64,000 nt of DNA from Streptomyces microflavus (GTDB lineage Bacteria; Actinomycetota; Actinomycetes; Streptomycetales; Streptomycetaceae). The stretch covers positions 496,001 to 560,000 of the forward strand of contig NZ_BMUG01000002.1 of assembly GCF_014650075.1 (NCBI RefSeq). The letters run 5' to 3'. Each line of letters begins with the position of its first letter. The stretch's first letter is position 1. The notes under the pieces were generated by a model. The model was not told the origin of the DNA. It saw only the letters and a list, made by a program, of their open reading frames with translations, and searched no databases. The position numbers and the translations under genes are program-made. Positions 1 through 6,919 of the stretch are shown piece by piece.

Positions 1-669
1 AGGGGTGACGACCGTGCCGGCCGGGACCAACCGGTCGCCCGAGCGGCACTCCTGGCCCCGGGGGCGGATGTCCTGGCCGGTGACGACGGGCCGCCGGGTG
101 GAGACCAGCGCCCTGGCCTCGTCGACCTGGGCGTGCTCGCTGCGGATGACCGCGGTGGTGTCGGCGGGGGTGCGGGCTCCGGTGGCGATCCGTACGGCGG
201 TGCCGTCGGGAAGGCGGGTGGCGGTGGGGCTCTCCCCGACCCCCGCGAGCAGGCTCACGCCCTCCTCGTACGTCCAGGGGCCCGGCCCGGCGACGGCCCA
301 GCCGTCCATGGCGGAGGTGTCGAAGGACGGCAGGTCGGTGAGGGCGGCGAGCGGTTCGGCGAGTACATGGCCCAGGGCTCGGTCGAGCGGCAGCCGGACC
401 ACGGCGAGCGGCCCGCCCCGCCCGGCCCGCGCGGCTACGGCCCGCGCGCGGTCCCAGAGGAGGTCCGGGGTGGGGGAGACGGGGACCGGGGGAGTTGGGT
501 GCGGGGTGGGGTCCTGGTGCTCTCTGCGGTCCTGGTGCTCGCTGCGGTTCTGGTTGCGTGGCACCTGATCGCCCGCCTGATCGTCAGCTCGGTTACGCGC
601 CCGGTTCCGGCCCCCGACCAGCGCCAGCGCCTGTTCGACGGCCAGCTCTTCGGCGTCGTCGCCGGTCAT
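1..669 (-). CDS. moeA: Molybdopterin molybdotransferase MoeA, N-terminal part (cut by window edge)
   Basis: The reverse strand reads from ATG at 669 to the window edge without a stop (223 codons). It carries the MoeA signature SFDTSAMDGWAV and further on a QDIRPRGQECRSGD stretch of the kind found in domain III. MoeA inserts molybdate into adenylated molybdopterin in the cytoplasm. Residues about 20–65 are an extra hydrophilic, Gln/His/Pro-rich segment containing a short repeat (EHQD twice) not typical of MoeA. The ATG overlaps the TGA of the upstream MobA-like gene, so the two are probably cotranscribed and translationally coupled. The C-terminus lies outside the window. The family call is firm; the function of the insert is unknown. 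Confidence 0.88.
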   Translation of the reverse strand, partial: MTGDDAEELAVEQALALVGGRNRARNRADDQAGDQVPRNQNRSEHQDRREHQDPTPHPTPPVPVSPTPDLLWDRARAVAARAGRGGPLAVVRLPLDRALGHVLAEPLAALTDLPSFDTSAMDGWAVAGPGPWTYEEGVSLLAGVGESPTATRLPDGTAVRIATGARTPADTTAVIRSEHAQVDEARALVSTRRPVVTGQDIRPRGQECRSGDRLVPAGTVVTP

Positions 670-1565
670 GGCGTCCCGGCCTGTTCGCCGCCCGCATCCG
701 GCCCGGTCCCCTTCGCCGCGCCCTCGGCCTCCCAGCGCAGGGCGAGCGCGGTGGCCTTGCGAGCGGCCTCGGCGACCGCCGCCGCCGCTTCCTCCGGCCC
801 GGCGTCGGCGCTCGCCCTGGCCGCCGCGTACCCGACCAGGAAGGTCGTGAGCGGTGCGGCGGGCCGCGCGACCCCGTGCGCGGCGTCGCGGGCGAGGTCG
901 AGCAGGACATCGGTGTCGACGTCGAGTTCGATTCCCAGTTCGTTCTTGACCGAGGTGATCCATTCGTCCAGCACGGCCCCATGCTCCCTGATCCGGGCCC
1001 GGGCTGCGGCGATGTCGTCCCAGGTGTCGCAGTCGAACGCGGCGTGCGGCCCCGCATCGACCCGGGCCAGGTCCAGTTCCCCGGTCAGCAGCCGGAGCGG
1101 CAGACCGGCGAGGCCGCCGTGCTCGGTGGCGAGAAGGGCCAGCTCACGGCGGAGCGGCTCCGAGCGGTAGACGGCGACGAGCGGCTGGTCGCGGCCGTCG
1201 GGGTCGGTGCAGAGCGCGCCCTCCCGGCCGTCCGCACCGGCGGCGACGAGCAGCGCGTCGACCGTCGTCGGCCCGAGGAACGGAAGATCGGCGGAGAGGA
1301 CGAGCACCCGCTCCGCCGCCGTCAGCCGCACCCCCGCTCCGAGCGCGGCCAACGGGCCGCCGCCCTGAGGGACTTCGCGGGTCCAGGTGACCGGCCGTGA
1401 GGTGGGCCTGCGGCCGCCCACCACGACGGTGGCGCCCGCACCGGAGCAGGCTGCCAGCACCCGGTCGAGCAGCGCGCGGCCGCCGACCCGCACAGCCGGC
1501 TTGTCGGCGCCGCCGAGCCGCTTGGCGGCCCCGCCGGCCAGGACGATCACGTCGTAGGCGGTCAT
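666..1565 (-). CDS. MobA-like NTP transferase fused to a C-terminal DUF6457-type domain
   Basis: 299 aa. The N-terminus holds the nucleotidyltransferase loop LAGGAAKRLGGADKP (residues 9–23) and LSADLPFLGP near the metal-binding aspartate, as in MobA, which attaches GMP to the molybdenum cofactor. From about residue 200 a helical, acidic/Ala-rich region beginning AVLDEWITSVKNELGIELD resembles the small DUF6457 domain seen in actinobacteria. ATG 1565 was chosen because the MobA fold begins there; the frame stays open upstream but that part looks non-coding. It overlaps moeA by 4 bp. Whether it makes the guanine dinucleotide cofactor or serves another cofactor cannot be told from sequence. Confidence 0.85.
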   Translation of the reverse strand: MTAYDVIVLAGGAAKRLGGADKPAVRVGGRALLDRVLAACSGAGATVVVGGRRPTSRPVTWTREVPQGGGPLAALGAGVRLTAAERVLVLSADLPFLGPTTVDALLVAAGADGREGALCTDPDGRDQPLVAVYRSEPLRRELALLATEHGGLAGLPLRLLTGELDLARVDAGPHAAFDCDTWDDIAAARARIREHGAVLDEWITSVKNELGIELDVDTDVLLDLARDAAHGVARPAAPLTTFLVGYAAARASADAGPEEAAAAVAEAARKATALALRWEAEGAAKGTGPDAGGEQAGTP

Positions 1566-1657
1566 ACGTCGAGTATGGGCGGCGCCTGGGGCCGACGCCC
1601 CCTCCGGGGTGGCCGAAGAGGCCAGTCCGGAAGGGGCACGTACGCGTGACGGCAGCT

Positions 1658-3097
1658 CTACAGGGTGCGCAGCAGCACCGCCGGCTGCTCCACGCAGTCG
1701 GCCACGTAACGGAGGAATCCCCCGGCAGTTCCGCCGTCGCACACCCGGTGGTCGAAGGTGAGCGAGAGCTGGACGACCTGACGTACGGCCAGCTCACCGT
1801 TGTGCACCCAGGGCTTGGGCATGATCCGGCCGACGCCGAGCATCGCCGCTTCGGGGTGGTTGATGATCGGCGTCGAACCGTCGACCCCGAACACCCCGTA
1901 GTTGTTCAGCGTGAACGTGCCGCCGGTCAGCTGGGCCGGGCTGAGCTTCCCGGTCCGTGCCAGCTCGGTCAGCCGGGCGATCTCGGCCCCGATCGACTCG
2001 GCGTTGCGGGTGTGCGCGTCCCGGACGACCGGCACGACGAGGCCCCGCTCCGTCTGGGCGGCGAACCCGAGGTGCACGCCGGGCAGGCGCACGATCTCCC
2101 GCGCGGCCGTGTCCACGGTGGAGTTGAGCTCGGGGTACCGGGCCAGGGCCGCCGTGCAGATCCTCGCCAGGAGTGCCAGGACCGACACCCTGGGCCCGCC
2201 GGACGGACCCGACGCGGCATTCATCGCGGCGCGGGCGACCATCAGCTCGGTGGCGTCCGCGTCCACCCAGCAGGTGGCGTCCGGGATCTCGCTCCGGCTG
2301 CGCGACAGCTTGTCGGCGACCGCCCCGCGCACCCCCCGCAGCGGAATCCGCTCGGCGGCCGGTGCCGCCGCGCCCCCGTGGAACGTGGGGGCCTCCGCCG
2401 CGACGGGCTCGGCAGCCGGACGCGCCTCCGCCTCGGTCGCCTCCCCCGCGTGCCGGATCGCGGAATCGACGTCGGCCCGCAGGATCAGGCCGTCGGGGCC
2501 CGACCCCGTCAGCCGCCGCAGATCGATGTCGTGCTGCCGAGCCAGTCGGCGTACGAGCGGGGAGACCACGGCCACGGGCCCCTGACGACCGTTCACTTGG
2601 CCGTTCGCCTGGCCGTTCACCTCACCGACCGGAACCGGCGCGGGAGCGAGGGCGGAAGCCGCAGCGGGCACAGGCGCAGGTGCAGACGCTGGAGCGGTCG
2701 CGGTCGCAGCAGTGGCTCCGACCCGCTCCGGCCGGATGCGCCGGCGCCGGGCGGCCGGCGCGCCGGTCCCGTACCCCACGAGCACGTTCCCGGACCCACC
2801 GGAAGGCTCCTCGGCGGCGGCCCCGTCACTCCCGGAGGAAGACGCGTCCGTCGCCCCCACGGCGACCGTCAGCAGCGGCGCACCGACCGGGAGTTCGGAA
2901 CCCTCCTCGCCGAAGCGCGCGGTCACCACACCCCCGTAGGGGCAGGGGACCTCCACCATCGCCTTGGCCGTCTCGACCTCGACGACGGGCTGGTCGATGG
3001 CGACGACATCGCCGACCTCCACCAGCCAGCGGACGATCTCCGCCTCGGTGAGGCCCTCACCGAGGTCCGGCAGCTTGAATTCGAGCACCTGGGCCAT
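1658..3097 (-). CDS. bkdC: Branched-chain 2-oxoacid dehydrogenase E2, dihydrolipoyl acyltransferase
   Basis: 479 aa. Domains in order: lipoyl domain (residues 1–80, lipoyl-lysine K45 within VEVETAKAMVEV), a Pro/Ala-rich linker, the E1/E3-binding domain (VSPLVRRLARQHDIDLRRL), another linker, and the acyltransferase domain ending with the HRVCDG catalytic motif. It passes the acyl group from E1 to CoA in the complex that oxidises the 2-oxoacids of Val, Leu and Ile, and so supplies branched starter units for fatty acids and polyketides. ATG 3097 overlaps the TGA of bkdB by one base step. Last gene of bkdABC. A pyruvate dehydrogenase E2 is the alternative; the neighbouring E1 alpha/beta pair and the Lrp regulator favour Bkd. 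Confidence 0.9.
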   Translation of the reverse strand: MAQVLEFKLPDLGEGLTEAEIVRWLVEVGDVVAIDQPVVEVETAKAMVEVPCPYGGVVTARFGEEGSELPVGAPLLTVAVGATDASSSGSDGAAAEEPSGGSGNVLVGYGTGAPAARRRRIRPERVGATAATATAPASAPAPVPAAASALAPAPVPVGEVNGQANGQVNGRQGPVAVVSPLVRRLARQHDIDLRRLTGSGPDGLILRADVDSAIRHAGEATEAEARPAAEPVAAEAPTFHGGAAAPAAERIPLRGVRGAVADKLSRSRSEIPDATCWVDADATELMVARAAMNAASGPSGGPRVSVLALLARICTAALARYPELNSTVDTAAREIVRLPGVHLGFAAQTERGLVVPVVRDAHTRNAESIGAEIARLTELARTGKLSPAQLTGGTFTLNNYGVFGVDGSTPIINHPEAAMLGVGRIMPKPWVHNGELAVRQVVQLSLTFDHRVCDGGTAGGFLRYVADCVEQPAVLLRTL

Positions 3098-4128
3098 CAG
3101 CTGTCCGCCTCCCACTGCAACCGCGCGACCGCGTCGAGCACCCGGTCGACTCCCGGCAGATGGTGCCGCTCCAGCATGGGCGGCGGGTAAGGGATGTCGA
3201 ACCCGGCCACGCGCAGTACCGGGGCCTCCAGGTGGTGGAAGCACCGCTCGGTGATCCGGGCCGCGATCTCGCCGCCGGGGCCACCGAAACCGGGGGACTC
3301 GTGGACGACGACCGCGCGGCCGGTGCGCCGCACCGAGGCGGCGACCGTCTCGTCGTCGAACGGCACCAGCGAACGCAGGTCCACGACTTCGAGGTCCCAG
3401 CCCTCCGCGACGGCCGCCTCGGCGGCCTCCATACAGACCGGCAGGGAGGGCCCGTACGTGATCAGCGTGGCGCTGCGCCCGGGGCGGCGGACCACTGCCC
3501 TGCCGATCGGCTCGACCGCGGCCGGGGCCTCGGGCGACCAGTCGGCCTTGGACCAGTAGAGCCGCTTGGGCTCCAGGAAGACCACCGGGTCGTCGGAGGC
3601 GATGGAGGCCCGCAGCAGGCCGTACGCGTCGTCCACCGTGGCCGGTGTGACGACGTGCAGGCCCGGCGTGGCCATGTAGTACGCCTCGGAGGAGTCGCTG
3701 TGGTGCTCGACCCCGCCGATCCCGCCGCCGTAGGGCACGCGCACGGTGATGGGGAGCGGCATTGCTCCTCCGGTGCGGTTGCGCATCTTGGCGACATGGC
3801 TGATCAGCTGCTCGAACGCCGGGTAGGCGAAGGCGTCGAACTGCATCTCCACCACGGGCCGCAGCCCGTACATCGCCATGCCGACGGCCGCCCCGAGGAT
3901 ACCCGCCTCGGCCAGCGGGGTGTCGGTGCACCGGTCGTCGCCGAACTCCTTGGCCAGCCCGTCGGTGATCCGGAAGACCCCGCCCAGGGTGCCGACGTCC
4001 TCGCCGAGCACGTGCACGGTGGGGTCCTCGGCCATCGAGTCGCGCAGGGCGCGCCCGAGGGCCTGCGCCATGGTGGCCGGTTTCGTCTTCGCCGTACGTC
4101 CGCCGGCTTTCGTCGCCGCGGTGGTCAT
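3097..4128 (-). CDS. bkdB: Branched-chain 2-oxoacid dehydrogenase E1 beta subunit
   Basis: 343 aa, normal length for the beta subunit of heterotetrameric E1. It contains the transketolase pyrimidine-binding region (GEDVGTLGGVF, DTPLAEAGILGAAVGMAM) and VRVPYGGGIGGVEHHSDSSE, followed by the C-terminal transketolase domain with VVVHESPGFGG. With E1 alpha it forms the thiamine-diphosphate decarboxylase that feeds the lipoyl domain of E2. The start ATG overlaps the bkdA stop (ATGA), implying coupled translation. The long N-terminal tail (residues 1–18, Ala/Lys/Thr-rich) is unremarkable. Confidence 0.92.
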   Translation of the reverse strand: MTTAATKAGGRTAKTKPATMAQALGRALRDSMAEDPTVHVLGEDVGTLGGVFRITDGLAKEFGDDRCTDTPLAEAGILGAAVGMAMYGLRPVVEMQFDAFAYPAFEQLISHVAKMRNRTGGAMPLPITVRVPYGGGIGGVEHHSDSSEAYYMATPGLHVVTPATVDDAYGLLRASIASDDPVVFLEPKRLYWSKADWSPEAPAAVEPIGRAVVRRPGRSATLITYGPSLPVCMEAAEAAVAEGWDLEVVDLRSLVPFDDETVAASVRRTGRAVVVHESPGFGGPGGEIAARITERCFHHLEAPVLRVAGFDIPYPPPMLERHHLPGVDRVLDAVARLQWEADS

Positions 4129-5282
4129 CGGCTTTCCTCCGCGCTGTGCTCGTGGTCCTGCTCCGCGTCCAGCTCGGCGCGGAGGGCGGCTGCCTGCTCC
4201 CGGAGCTGGCTGGTCTGCTCGGCGTAGACATGGGTGAACAGGTCCATCGGCGCCAGCTCCGGATCGGCGTTCATCCGGTCGCGGAGTGCGGCGGCCATGC
4301 GCTCGGCGGCCTCCCGGGCCCGCTCGATGCCCTCGTCGTCGAGCAGCCCGCGGCCGGTCAGCTCGCGCTCGAGGAGCTGGACCGGGTCGTGCGCCCGCCA
4401 GGCCTCGACCTCGCTGTCGACCCGGTAGCGGGTGGCGTCGTCGGCGTTGGTGTGGGCTTCCATGCGGTAGGTGACTGCCTCGACCAGCGTCGGGCCCTCG
4501 CCCCGCCTGGCCCGTGCCACGGCCTCGCTGAGCACCTGGTGCACGGCGGCCGCGTCGTTGCCGTCGACCAGCCGGCCCGGCATCCCGTACCCCACGGCCT
4601 TGTGGGCGAGGGAGGGAGCGGCGGTCTGCTTGGCCAGGGGGACGGAGATGGCGAAGCCGTTGTTCTGCACGAGGAAGACCACCGGGGCCTTCCAGACGGC
4701 CGCGAAGTTCAGCGCTTCGTGGAAGTCGCCCTCGCTGGTGCCGCCGTCGCCGACCATGGCGAGGGCGACGACGTCGTCCCCCTTGAGGCGGGCCGCGTGG
4801 GCCAGACCCACCGCGTGCGGCAGCTGGGTGGCGAGCGGGGTGCAGAGCGGGGCGATGCGGTGCTCACGCGGGTCGTAGCCGGTGTGCCGGTCCCCGCGCA
4901 GCAGGGTCAGCGCCTCGACCGGGTCGAGCCCGCGCGCCACGGCGGCCAGGGTGTCCCGGTAGCTGGGGAACAGCCAGTCCCGCTCCTCAAGCACCAGGGC
5001 GGCGGCGATCTCGCACGCCTCCTGGCCGGTGCTCGACGGGTAGACCGCCAGACGGCCCTGCTTGGTCAGCGCGGTGGCCTGCGTGTTGTACCGCCGGCCG
5101 CGGACCAGCTCGGCGTGGAGCCGGAGCAGCAGCTCGGGGTCGACGTCGGCGACCGCGTCCGTACCGAGCACCCGGTAGGGCTCCGGGTCCGGGAGCAGCG
5201 GGGCGGGGTCGGTGATCGGCTTCCAGGCCGGGGGCGGCGTGGGCCGGTAGGCGGCCGCGCCGGGCAGCTCTTGGACCGTCAT
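4125..5282 (-). CDS. bkdA: Branched-chain 2-oxoacid dehydrogenase E1 alpha subunit
   Basis: 385 aa. The thiamine-diphosphate motif runs from GDGGTSEGDFHEALNFAA to VQNN. The surrounding region (SSTGQEACEIAA, PSYRDTLAAVARGLDP) matches E1 alpha of branched-chain 2-oxoacid dehydrogenases. ATG 5282 was preferred over the GTG at 5291 because GGAGGTG sits 6 bp upstream of it and the GTG is part of that ribosome site. First gene of the leftward bkdABC operon, divergent from an Lrp-type regulator. The 239-bp divergent region carries a palindromic operator at 5407–5420 also present at the paa genes, so regulation by both Lrp and a TetR protein is possible. Confidence 0.93.
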   Translation of the reverse strand: MTVQELPGAAAYRPTPPPAWKPITDPAPLLPDPEPYRVLGTDAVADVDPELLLRLHAELVRGRRYNTQATALTKQGRLAVYPSSTGQEACEIAAALVLEERDWLFPSYRDTLAAVARGLDPVEALTLLRGDRHTGYDPREHRIAPLCTPLATQLPHAVGLAHAARLKGDDVVALAMVGDGGTSEGDFHEALNFAAVWKAPVVFLVQNNGFAISVPLAKQTAAPSLAHKAVGYGMPGRLVDGNDAAAVHQVLSEAVARARRGEGPTLVEAVTYRMEAHTNADDATRYRVDSEVEAWRAHDPVQLLERELTGRGLLDDEGIERAREAAERMAAALRDRMNADPELAPMDLFTHVYAEQTSQLREQAAALRAELDAEQDHEHSAEESR

Positions 5283-5406
5283 GGAAAGCACCTCCAGGCA
5301 TCGATGGAGATCGAGAGATCGAGGGTGTCGATATGTGTGGTGATGGCAAGAGATGTCGCGAGGGTGTCGCGGGTCGGGCGAGGCACCGGTGTGGTGTGCC
5401 TCACCT

Positions 5407-5420
5407 ACCGATTGTTCGGT
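5407..5420. promoter_or_regulatory. PaaR-type palindromic operator upstream of bkdA
   Basis: The 14-mer ACCGATTGTTCGGT has half-sites ACCGA/TCGGT around four bases. The same half-sites occur at 6852–6865 (tetR/paaN) and 11560–11573 (paaA). It lies 124 bp upstream of the bkdA start and 101 bp upstream of the divergent regulator. Binding by the TetR protein at 6158–6763 is inferred. Confidence 0.55.
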
Positions 5421-5454
5421 CGCGAGCGCATTTTGGCTACAGGCACCTTCAGCC

Positions 5455-5463
5455 TGTGGACAA
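5455..5463 (-). promoter_or_regulatory. DnaA-box-like 9-mer upstream of bkdA operator
   Basis: TTGTCCACA on the minus strand, a perfect match to the Streptomyces DnaA-box consensus used in oriC of this window. It is separated from the palindromic operator at 5407–5420 by 34 bp and points toward bkdA. A functional role here is not established. Confidence 0.45.
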
Positions 5464-5521
5464 ACGGTTCTCCACAGCCTGAGATAGAGGCAGGTCGTCC
5501 ATAACAGGGAGGCGCGGGCTG

Positions 5522-6103
5522 ATGGCAGCTGAACAAATGGCCGACAGGGGCGAGGATCCCGGCCAGGTCACGCCCGCGGCCACGCCGTCAACGCCGCCCC
5601 CGTCACCGGGCCCGACGCCCCCCGCGCCCCCGCCCGCGCGCCCCCTGGACGCCATCGACCGCGACATCCTGCGCATCCTCCAGACGGACGGCCGCGCCTC
5701 GATACGGTCGGTGGCCGAGCGGGTCCATGTCTCGCGCGCCAACGCCTACGCCCGGATCAACCGGCTGGTGGAGGACGGGGTGATCCGCGGCTTCGGTGCG
5801 CGGGTCGACCACGAGCGGGCCGGCCAGGGCGCATCGGCGTACATCACGCTCAAGATCGTGCAGAACTCCTGGCGCACCGTGCGCGAGCAGCTCCAGGCGC
5901 TGCCCGGTGCCACGCACATCGCGCTGGTCAGCGGCGACTTCGATGTCCTGCTGCTGGTGCACACGCCGGACAACCGGGCGCTGCGCGAGCTGGTCCTCAC
6001 CCGGATCCAGTCGATCCCCGAGGTGCTCTCGACGCGCACCCTGCTGGTCTTCGAGGAGACGGACCTGGGCCCGCGCCCGGACCGCCCGACGGAGCTGGCC
6101 TGA
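5522..6103 (+). CDS. bkdR: Lrp/AsnC-family transcriptional regulator of the bkd operon
   Basis: 193 aa. After a Pro/Ala-rich N-terminal tail (residues 1–40) come an AsnC-type winged helix–turn–helix (LDAIDRDILRILQTDGRASI, then VAERVHVSRANAYARINRLV) and the ligand-binding RAM domain (from about residue 100 to 185). Start ATG 5522 has GGGAGG upstream. It is divergent from bkdABC. In S. avermitilis and S. coelicolor an Lrp protein (BkdR) in this position represses bkd genes; the same role is inferred here. The proline-rich tail is longer than in most Lrp proteins. Confidence 0.85.
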   Translation: MAAEQMADRGEDPGQVTPAATPSTPPPSPGPTPPAPPPARPLDAIDRDILRILQTDGRASIRSVAERVHVSRANAYARINRLVEDGVIRGFGARVDHERAGQGASAYITLKIVQNSWRTVREQLQALPGATHIALVSGDFDVLLLVHTPDNRALRELVLTRIQSIPEVLSTRTLLVFEETDLGPRPDRPTELA

Positions 6104-6157
6104 CCCGGGCCGACCCGACCGGGCCGACCTGATCATGCGGACCGGGCCGGTGCGGGC

Positions 6158-6763
6158 TCAGCGGCCGCGGTCGCCGTTCGCCCGCATGCCCTCGAAGGCG
6201 AGCTGGACGACGGTGTCGGCGAGCTGCTCCTCCCCCGGGAAGCCGCCCGGCTGCGGCCGGTACCACTCGACCAGCGAGTTGACCATGCCGAAGAGCAGCC
6301 GGGTGGCGAGCCGTATGTCCACATCGGCCCGGAGATCGCCGTCGGCGACCGCGGCCTTCAGCAGCTCGGCCACCCGCTGGTCGAACTCGCGCCGCCGCTC
6401 CAGCGCCCAGCGCTCGGTCTTCGTGTTGCCGCGCACCCGCAGCAGCAGCGTGACGTAGGGGACCTCCGCCATCAGCACGTCGACGGTCCGGCGCGTGACG
6501 TACTCGACCCGCTCGACCGCGCGCCCGCGCACCGCCCCCGGCTCGTCGAGGATGGCGAAGAGCCCGTCGAGCGCCCGGCTCACGGCCCGGCGCAGCAGCT
6601 CCTCCTTGCCCGCCACATGGTGGTAGATGGAGGACTTGGAAATGCCCGCTGCCCTGGAGAGATGCTCCATGGAGGTGCCGTCGTAGCCGCGCTCGTTGAA
6701 GACACGAACAGCGACGGTGAGCAGAGTCTCCGGGGTGTACGTGTCCCGCTTGGCCGTGGTCAT
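6158..6763 (-). CDS. TetR-family repressor, probable PaaR regulator of phenylacetate genes
   Basis: 201 aa. The N-terminal helix–turn–helix is typical (RVFNERGYDGTSMEHLSRAA, GISKSSIYHHVAGKEELL), with a helical ligand domain behind it. Start ATG 6763 is preceded by GGGGGAGGATCGC. It is divergent from paaN, and the shared region contains an 18-bp operator (6849–6866) found again, inverted, just upstream of paaA. TetR repressors called PaaR in other bacteria bind near paa genes and release on phenylacetyl-CoA; that role is inferred from position and operator. A hairpin resembling a type I-E CRISPR repeat lies in its leader. Confidence 0.8.
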   Translation of the reverse strand: MTTAKRDTYTPETLLTVAVRVFNERGYDGTSMEHLSRAAGISKSSIYHHVAGKEELLRRAVSRALDGLFAILDEPGAVRGRAVERVEYVTRRTVDVLMAEVPYVTLLLRVRGNTKTERWALERRREFDQRVAELLKAAVADGDLRADVDIRLATRLLFGMVNSLVEWYRPQPGGFPGEEQLADTVVQLAFEGMRANGDRGR

Positions 6764-6784
6764 GTCCGCGATCCTCCCCCATGA

Positions 6785-6813
6785 GGGATCGTCCCCGCGC
6801 AGGCGGGGACCAC
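6785..6813. repeat. Solitary 29-bp hairpin resembling a type I-E CRISPR repeat
   Basis: The 29-bp segment has the I-E repeat layout: a GGGATC end, the arm GTCCCCGC (6791–6798), four-base loop GCAG, the arm GCGGGGAC (6803–6810), then CAC. Length and arms match actinobacterial I-E repeats as I remember them. No second copy occurs 32 bp either side, so it is not an array. On the minus strand it sits directly upstream of the tetR ribosome site and may simply act as a leader hairpin. Confidence 0.55.
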
Positions 6814-6818
6814 TGAAG

Positions 6819-6827
6819 TTATCCACA
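6819..6827 (+). promoter_or_regulatory. DnaA-box-like 9-mer upstream of paaN operator
   Basis: TTATCCACA on the plus strand, one mismatch from TTGTCCACA. A gap of 24 bp separates it from the ACCGATCGTTCGGT palindrome. The 12-mer GTTATCCACAGG is shared exactly with the site upstream of paaA. Confidence 0.45.
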
Positions 6828-6848
6828 GGTTCGCCGGGGCCCCTTGTC

Positions 6849-6866
6849 CCGACCGATCGTTCGGTT
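6849..6866. promoter_or_regulatory. PaaR-type operator between tetR and paaN
   Basis: CCGACCGATCGTTCGGTT is the exact reverse complement of 11559–11576, next to paaA. Its core is the perfect palindrome-like ACCGA-TCGT-TCGGT. It is 53 bp upstream of paaN and 85 bp upstream of tetR, suiting simultaneous repression of both. Confidence 0.75.
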
Positions 6867-6919
6867 ACTCTAACTCCGTCCGTACGTCCCCGCCCGGCTC
6901 GATGAGGAGTTGGTCCGCC

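Noticed and set aside
1658..4231. One 857-codon open frame on the minus strand covering bkdB and bkdC
   Set aside because: Only its last 479 codons (bkdC) carry a fold. The upstream part is a Arg/Ala/Gly-rich shadow of bkdB in another frame.
6785..6813. A CRISPR array
   Set aside because: Only one repeat-like unit, with no second copy at spacer distance and no cas genes in the window.
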